A stretch of DNA of 64,000 bases from Streptomyces mashuensis (GTDB taxonomy: Bacteria > Actinomycetota > Actinomycetes > Streptomycetales > Streptomycetaceae), in the NCBI RefSeq assembly GCF_014654785.1, contig NZ_BNBD01000015.1:62001-126000 (forward strand), in the 5' to 3' direction. A program made the translations under genes and the position numbers. The notes beneath the pieces are model-generated. The model searched no databases. It saw only the letters and a program-made list of their open reading frames with translations, and was not told the DNA's origin. Numbering within the stretch: position 1 is the first letter of the stretch; every line of letters begins with the position of its first letter. Of this stretch, positions 60,942 through 64,000 are shown piece by piece.

Positions 60942-63287
60942 ATGAGACCCAGGGCGAGAGCAGTCGCCGCGGTGGCCGCGGTGGTGCTCGGCGGACTCGC
61001 CGCCGCACCACCGTCGCACGCACGGCCCGCACCGCAGGACGACTCGCTGCACGTCTGGACCGCCCGCATCACCGCCGACCGCGTCCCGCTGCTGCTCCGC
61101 GCGGGCGTCGACGCGCACGAGCTCGGACCACGCGTGACCGGCGACAAGCCCGTCCCCGTGGAACTCGTCCTCACCCCCGCCCAGGCCGCGGACCTGCGCG
61201 GCCAGGGCGTGGACCTCACCGAGAAGAAGACCCGCCCCACCGCCGCGCCGCCCAAGGGCGACGGCGTCTTCCGCCCGTACAGCGGGAAGAACGGCCTCCG
61301 GCAGGAGATCACCGACACCGCGCGCCGCCACCCGGGGCTGGCCAAGGTCGTCAGCATCGGCAGGACCGTGCGCGGCCAGGACATCCTCGCCGTCAAGGTG
61401 TCCAAGGGCGCCGCCAAGGCCCCCGACGGCTCGAAACCGGCCGTCCTCTACATGTCCAACCAGCACGCCCGTGAGTGGATCACCCCGGAGATGACCCGGC
61501 GGCTGATGCACCACTACCTCGACCGCTACGGCAAGGACGAGCGCATCACGCGGATCGTCGACGGCACCGAGCTGTGGTTCGTGCTCTCGGCCAACCCCGA
61601 CGGCTACGACTACACGTTCCAGGACCCGAAGAACCGGCTGTGGCGCAAGAACCTGCGCGACAACAACGGCGACGGGAGGATCACCCCCGGCGACGGCGTC
61701 GACCTCAACCGCAACTTCCCCTACAAGTGGGGCTACGACAACGAGGGCTCCTCGCCCCGCCCCGGCAGCGAGACCTACCGCGGCACCGCCCCCGCCTCCG
61801 AGCCCGAGACCCGCGCCCTCGACGCCTTCGAGAAGCGCCTCGGCTTCCGCTACGCGATCAACTACCACTCGGCGGCCGAACTGCTGCTCTACGGCGTCGG
61901 CTGGCAGGAGGCCACCGCCACCCCCGACGACGTGCTCTACAAGGCGCTCGCCGGCACCCCGGAGAAGTCGGCCATCCCCGGCTACCGGCCCCAGCTCTCC
62001 GCCGAGCTCTACACCACCAACGGGGAGGCCGACGGCCACGCCGCCAACGCACACGGCACCATGATGTTCACGCCCGAGATGTCGACGTGCCAGACCGTCT
62101 CCGCCGCCGACCCGAACGACCGCTGGGACCCGGCCGACTGCCGCTCGTCCTTCACCTTCCCCGACGACGAGAAGCTGATCCGGCGCGAGTTCGAGAAGAA
62201 CATCCCGTTCGCGCTGGCCGTCGCCGAGACCGCCGGCCACCCCGACCGGCCCGTCTCCACCACCGGCATCACCGCCCCCGACTTCACCCCGCACGCCTTC
62301 ACCACCTCCTACGCGCGCGGCGGCGACCAGACCGTGGCCGTCACCGCCCGCAAGAGCGTCCGGGACAAGCGCCTCAACTACCGCGTCGACGGCGGCCCCA
62401 CCCGCACCGAGCCGCTGCGCGCCTGGGACGGCGGCGAACGCTACGGCGGCGAGGACAACATCCGCTTCGACCAGTACCGCGCCGCCGTCAAGGGCGCCCG
62501 GCCCGGGGCGAAGGTCAGCGTCTGGTTCACCGGCCGCACCGCCGAGGGCCGGCCCACCGCCAGCACCCCGTTCACGTACACGGTGGCGCAGCGCCCGGCC
62601 GCCGACACGCTGGTCCTGGCCGACGAGGGCGCCACGGCCCGGCACGCCGCCGCGTACACCCGTGCCCTGGCCGACAACGGCCGCAGGACGGTCGTGTGGG
62701 ACGTGGCGAAGCAGGGTGTTCCCGACGCCCTGGGCGTGCTCGGCCACTTCGACACGGTCGTCTGGTACTCGGGCGCCAAGCAGCCCGACGGCGCCGCCAT
62801 GCTCGCCGTACGCGCGTTCGTGAACGAGGGCGGCAAGCTGATCGCGGCCGGCGTCAAGGCCGGCGGCGACGTACGGCTCCGCGAGGGCGACTCGGACGAC
62901 TTCGCCCAGTACTGGCTGGGCGCCGGCAGCCGCACCGAGCTGCGGGCCCCGGCCCGGTTCACCGGCCGCGGCGAGCTGACCGGCACCACGGCCGCCCTCG
63001 CCGCCGCGGGCGGCACGGGCGCGCTGGACCGCGCCGGGACCTTCCGGCCGATCTCGGACGAATTGCCGGCCGACCGCTTCCCGCAGTTCCGCAGCGCCGC
63101 CGCGGGGGAGTACGGGCCCGCCGCCGGCGGAGCCCCGACCCCGAAGGTCACGCTGAGTGACGGGCGGCCGGTCGCGGCGGTGGCCACCAAGGACACCGTC
63201 CTGCTCGGTTTCGGGCTGGAGAACATGCCCGACGCCCGCGAGCGCGCGACCCTCGCCGGGGCCGCGCTCCGGGCCGTAGAAGGCTGA
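60942..63287 (+). CDS. Secreted M14 zinc carboxypeptidase with C-terminal domain
   Basis: A 781-residue exported protease. The signal peptide (RARAVAAVAAVVLGGLAAAPPSHA) precedes an M14 catalytic domain: zinc ligands H175 and E178 in NQHAREW, H309 in INYHSAAE, and the catalytic glutamate E379 in FTPEMSTC; DLNRNFPYKWG is also typical. The last ~250 residues contain a Rossmann-like region (LADEGATARHAAAYTRALADNG, TVVWYSGAK) resembling a glutamine-amidotransferase fold. AAGGGGGG precedes ATG 60942. The nearby palindromes suggest regulated expression. Confidence 0.92.
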   Translation: MRPRARAVAAVAAVVLGGLAAAPPSHARPAPQDDSLHVWTARITADRVPLLLRAGVDAHELGPRVTGDKPVPVELVLTPAQAADLRGQGVDLTEKKTRPTAAPPKGDGVFRPYSGKNGLRQEITDTARRHPGLAKVVSIGRTVRGQDILAVKVSKGAAKAPDGSKPAVLYMSNQHAREWITPEMTRRLMHHYLDRYGKDERITRIVDGTELWFVLSANPDGYDYTFQDPKNRLWRKNLRDNNGDGRITPGDGVDLNRNFPYKWGYDNEGSSPRPGSETYRGTAPASEPETRALDAFEKRLGFRYAINYHSAAELLLYGVGWQEATATPDDVLYKALAGTPEKSAIPGYRPQLSAELYTTNGEADGHAANAHGTMMFTPEMSTCQTVSAADPNDRWDPADCRSSFTFPDDEKLIRREFEKNIPFALAVAETAGHPDRPVSTTGITAPDFTPHAFTTSYARGGDQTVAVTARKSVRDKRLNYRVDGGPTRTEPLRAWDGGERYGGEDNIRFDQYRAAVKGARPGAKVSVWFTGRTAEGRPTASTPFTYTVAQRPAADTLVLADEGATARHAAAYTRALADNGRRTVVWDVAKQGVPDALGVLGHFDTVVWYSGAKQPDGAAMLAVRAFVNEGGKLIAAGVKAGGDVRLREGDSDDFAQYWLGAGSRTELRAPARFTGRGELTGTTAALAAAGGTGALDRAGTFRPISDELPADRFPQFRSAAAGEYGPAAGGAPTPKVTLSDGRPVAAVATKDTVLLGFGLENMPDARERATLAGAALRAVEG

Positions 63288-63485
63288 TCCGGCCCCTTCG
63301 GCACCCCCTTTCACCGCTCGCCCGTGCGGCCCTCCGCTCGCCTGTGCTCCCGCCGGTCGCGGGGGCGCGGGCCAGCGCCGCCAATGTCACGTAGCGCTCT
63401 CATTAGAGGTAGGGTCGGTGGTGGTCGGGGACATCCCAAACAGCCGCCGGCGGACAGCCCGGCACACCAACGAGGAGATCGGTTC

Positions 63486-64000
63486 GTGACGATCCGCGTA
63501 GGCATCAACGGCTTTGGCCGTATCGGTCGTAACTACTTCCGCGCGCTCCTGGAGCAGGGTGCGGACATCGAGATCGTCGGTGTCAACGACCTGACCGACA
63601 ACGCCACCCTGGTGCACCTGCTGAAGTACGACTCGGTCCTGGGTCGGCTGAAGCACGAGGTGAGCCACACCGACGACACGATCACCGTCGGCGACATGAC
63701 CTTCAAGACGATGGCCGAGCGCGACCCGGCCGCCCTCCCCTGGGGCGAGCTCGGCGCCGACATCGTCATCGAGTCCACCGGTATCTTCACCAAGCGCGAG
63801 GACGCGGCCAAGCACCTGGCCGCCGGCGCGAAGAAGGTCCTCATCTCGGCCCCGGCCAAGAACGAGGACATCACCATCGTGATGGGCGTCAACCACGACA
63901 AGTACGACGCCGCCAGCCACCACGTCATCTCCAACGCCTCCTGCACCACCAACTGCGTGGCGCCGATGGCCAAGGTCCTCGACGAGACCTTCGGCATCGT
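63486..64000 (+). CDS. gap: Glyceraldehyde-3-phosphate dehydrogenase, N-terminal part
   Basis: The first 171 residues of a glycolytic GAPDH, running off the right edge. IRVGINGFGRIGRNYFRAL is the NAD-binding motif, and SNASCTTNCVAPMAKVLDE holds the catalytic Cys. D33-type NAD preference is suggested by GVNDLTDN. GAGGAG precedes GTG 63486. In Streptomyces this gene usually heads gap-pgk-tpiA. Confidence 0.97.
   Translation, partial: MTIRVGINGFGRIGRNYFRALLEQGADIEIVGVNDLTDNATLVHLLKYDSVLGRLKHEVSHTDDTITVGDMTFKTMAERDPAALPWGELGADIVIESTGIFTKREDAAKHLAAGAKKVLISAPAKNEDITIVMGVNHDKYDAASHHVISNASCTTNCVAPMAKVLDETFGI

Overview
The window is high-GC actinobacterial chromosome, almost certainly Streptomyces. 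Coding strands are strongly biased to G/C in third codon positions, and many starts are GTG. WhiA and a TerD-family pair are present. From memory, the gene order matches the S. coelicolor SCO2019-to-SCO1947 stretch: chorismate mutase, pyk, liv transporter, polA, rpsA, coaE, uvrB, ter genes, uvrA, uvrC, rapZ, yvcK, whiA, gap. It reads as conserved core chromosome with small accessory insertions. I saw no insertion sequence, prophage or CRISPR array.

Layout. 1-7.5 kb: a partial gene end, an AraC regulator, chorismate mutase, aminopeptidase N, a GOLPH3-like protein, an orphan ATP-synthase b-like protein, and a small ORF coupled to a SidA/IucD-type amine N-hydroxylase. 7.5-14.5 kb: a Tat-exported 5'-nucleotidase, a SIMPL protein, pyruvate kinase, an HxlR regulator facing an imine-reductase-like oxidoreductase across a perfect 12-bp palindrome, a cysteine-less carboxymuconolactone-decarboxylase-like protein, and a LysE exporter. 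14.4-16.2 kb: an HTH/LAGLIDADG protein, a tRNA with a CAA anticodon but a short variable loop, and an ANTAR response regulator. 16.2-25 kb: a minus-strand branched-chain amino-acid ABC transporter operon, a PaaI-type thioesterase and an FdhF/YdeP-type molybdoprotein. 25-36.6 kb: polA, a PorA/DUF3068 membrane protein between two small ORFs, hrpB, a methyltransferase, rpsA with a long leader, a PAC2 protein and coaE.

36.7-46.2 kb: three overlapping genes that look like type VII secretion substrates, a DUF6343 protein, ogt, a secreted GDPD, uvrB, then TerD, a TerD/FtsK-like fusion and TerC. 46.2-55.4 kb: an MFS transporter, an MBL hydrolase, an MDMPI-fold protein, uvrA, a Rieske lipoprotein, and an XRE regulator divergent from a secreted papain-like protease and a membrane-anchored partner. 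55.5-64 kb: the overlapping uvrC-rapZ-yvcK-whiA operon, a secreted M14 carboxypeptidase, and the start of gap.

The main cross-cutting signal is regulatory. polA, ogt, uvrB, uvrA and uvrC are each preceded by the same bipartite element, (T/C)TGTC(A/G)G(T/A)G-N8-TANNNT (polA has CAGGAT). This matches the LexA-independent RecA-NDp/PafBC DNA-damage promoter of actinobacteria. In four of the five, the -10 ends only 6-7 nt before the start codon, which predicts leaderless mRNAs. Other items worth a look are the class-I-shaped CAA tRNA beside a LAGLIDADG protein, the regularly spaced GTGAAC/GTTCAC boxes upstream of the protease operon, and the P-loop-less TerD/FtsK fusion.
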